Assembly (NCBI GenBank): GCA_010365205.1
Contig: JAAFGU010000269.1
Coordinates: forward strand, 1-6,169
DNA length: 6,169 bases
From: Aromatoleum sp.
GTDB taxonomy: Bacteria > Pseudomonadota > Gammaproteobacteria > Burkholderiales > Casimicrobiaceae
Reading direction: 5' to 3'
Part shown: positions 5,964-6,169 of the stretch, one piece after another
Numbering within the stretch: the stretch's first letter is position 1
Layout of the letters: every line of letters starts with the position of its first letter
Program-made: the position numbers and the translations under genes
The notes under the pieces: model-generated
The model's database searches: none
Told to the model about the DNA's origin: nothing
What the model saw: the letters and a program-made list of their open reading frames with translations, nothing else

Positions 5964-6169
5964 ACCCGATCCGCGCGCCGCTGGCACCTGCTCGACCACG
6001 ACGAGGATCGCGCACGCTTCGGAGCCTTCGCTCGAGAACGTGGTAACCCCTTCGTCGACGAGGTCGAGAACAAGCAGCCACTCGCCGGGCGTGTCGGGCG
6101 CGGTCGCGACGAGGTCGAGGGTGATCGCTGCCCCCGGCGCGAGATCCGCGGGCAGCGGCGTGCGCCCAT
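5961..6169 (-). CDS. C-terminal fragment of an Ig-like beta-sandwich protein (5' end beyond window)
   Basis: The last 68 codons of a gene enter from the right edge and end at a TAG at 5961-5963. The reading frame begins at base 6167 reading leftward; the two outermost bases belong to a split codon. The visible protein starts GRTPLPADLAPGAAITLDL, continues with ATAPDTPGEWLLVLDLVDEGV, and ends in alternating hydrophobic strands with a charged tail. The TPLPxxLxPG / APxxPGxxxLxLDLVxEGV pattern is one I associate with an Ig-like C-terminal domain of proteins in cell-surface polysaccharide clusters, such as glycosyltransferases, methyltransferases and O-antigen transporter subunits. The catalytic part, if any, is outside the window, so no function can be given. 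Strong third-position GC and the domain-like pattern support real coding. The competing frame that reads straight into the amidohydrolase here is Arg/Ser-rich and looks spurious. Confidence 0.72.
   Translation of the reverse strand, partial: GRTPLPADLAPGAAITLDLVATAPDTPGEWLLVLDLVDEGVTTFSSEGSEACAILVVVEQVPAARGSG

Noticed and set aside
1..6169. CRISPR arrays, tRNA or rRNA genes, insertion sequences, phage or toxin-antitoxin genes, defence systems
   Set aside because: No regularly spaced repeats, transposase or integrase motifs, terminal inverted repeats, or structured RNA genes were recognised on either strand.

Overview
The window is very GC-rich DNA with compact proteobacterial-style gene organisation. 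The Sec-exported S9 peptidase, the short -10-like elements and the protein families together suggest a Betaproteobacterium or a related Gammaproteobacterium. This is an impression from composition and gene content, not a phylogenetic result.

Left part (1-1759): the 5' two-thirds of an IclR-family regulator gene runs leftward off the window. It is divergent from a two-gene operon coding for a small EthD-like alpha/beta-barrel protein and an NAD-type short-chain dehydrogenase, whose stop and start codons overlap as ATGA. The divergent gap holds a perfect 17-bp palindrome with the TGGAA-N5-TTCCA layout of IclR operators. It overlaps the -10 box and the predicted start point of a good sigma70-type promoter for the regulator. 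The arrangement looks like a self-contained regulated catabolic module whose substrate is unknown.

Centre (1760-4125): a gap of about 380 bases without a convincing gene ends in a TACAAT -10-like element. It precedes a complete exported S9-family (prolyl oligopeptidase type) serine peptidase with a beta-propeller and an intact Ser/Asp/His triad.

Right part (4126-6169): everything is on the minus strand. In transcription order there is the C-terminal tail of a protein entering from the right edge (Ig-like beta-sandwich style), then a complete amidohydrolase related to the cytosine-deaminase group, then a DoxX-family four-helix membrane protein. The amidohydrolase appears to have its own promoter, whose -10 overlaps the stop codon of the preceding gene. 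DoxX has a perfect TTGACA -35 placed inside a hairpin. The S9 peptidase and DoxX genes converge with only 78 bases between them and no clear terminator.

No tRNA, rRNA, CRISPR array, insertion sequence or phage gene was seen. Nothing here is plainly a new multi-gene system. The most informative points are the IclR operator/promoter arrangement, the one-domain EthD-like protein coupled to the dehydrogenase, and the unusual active-site motif of the amidohydrolase.
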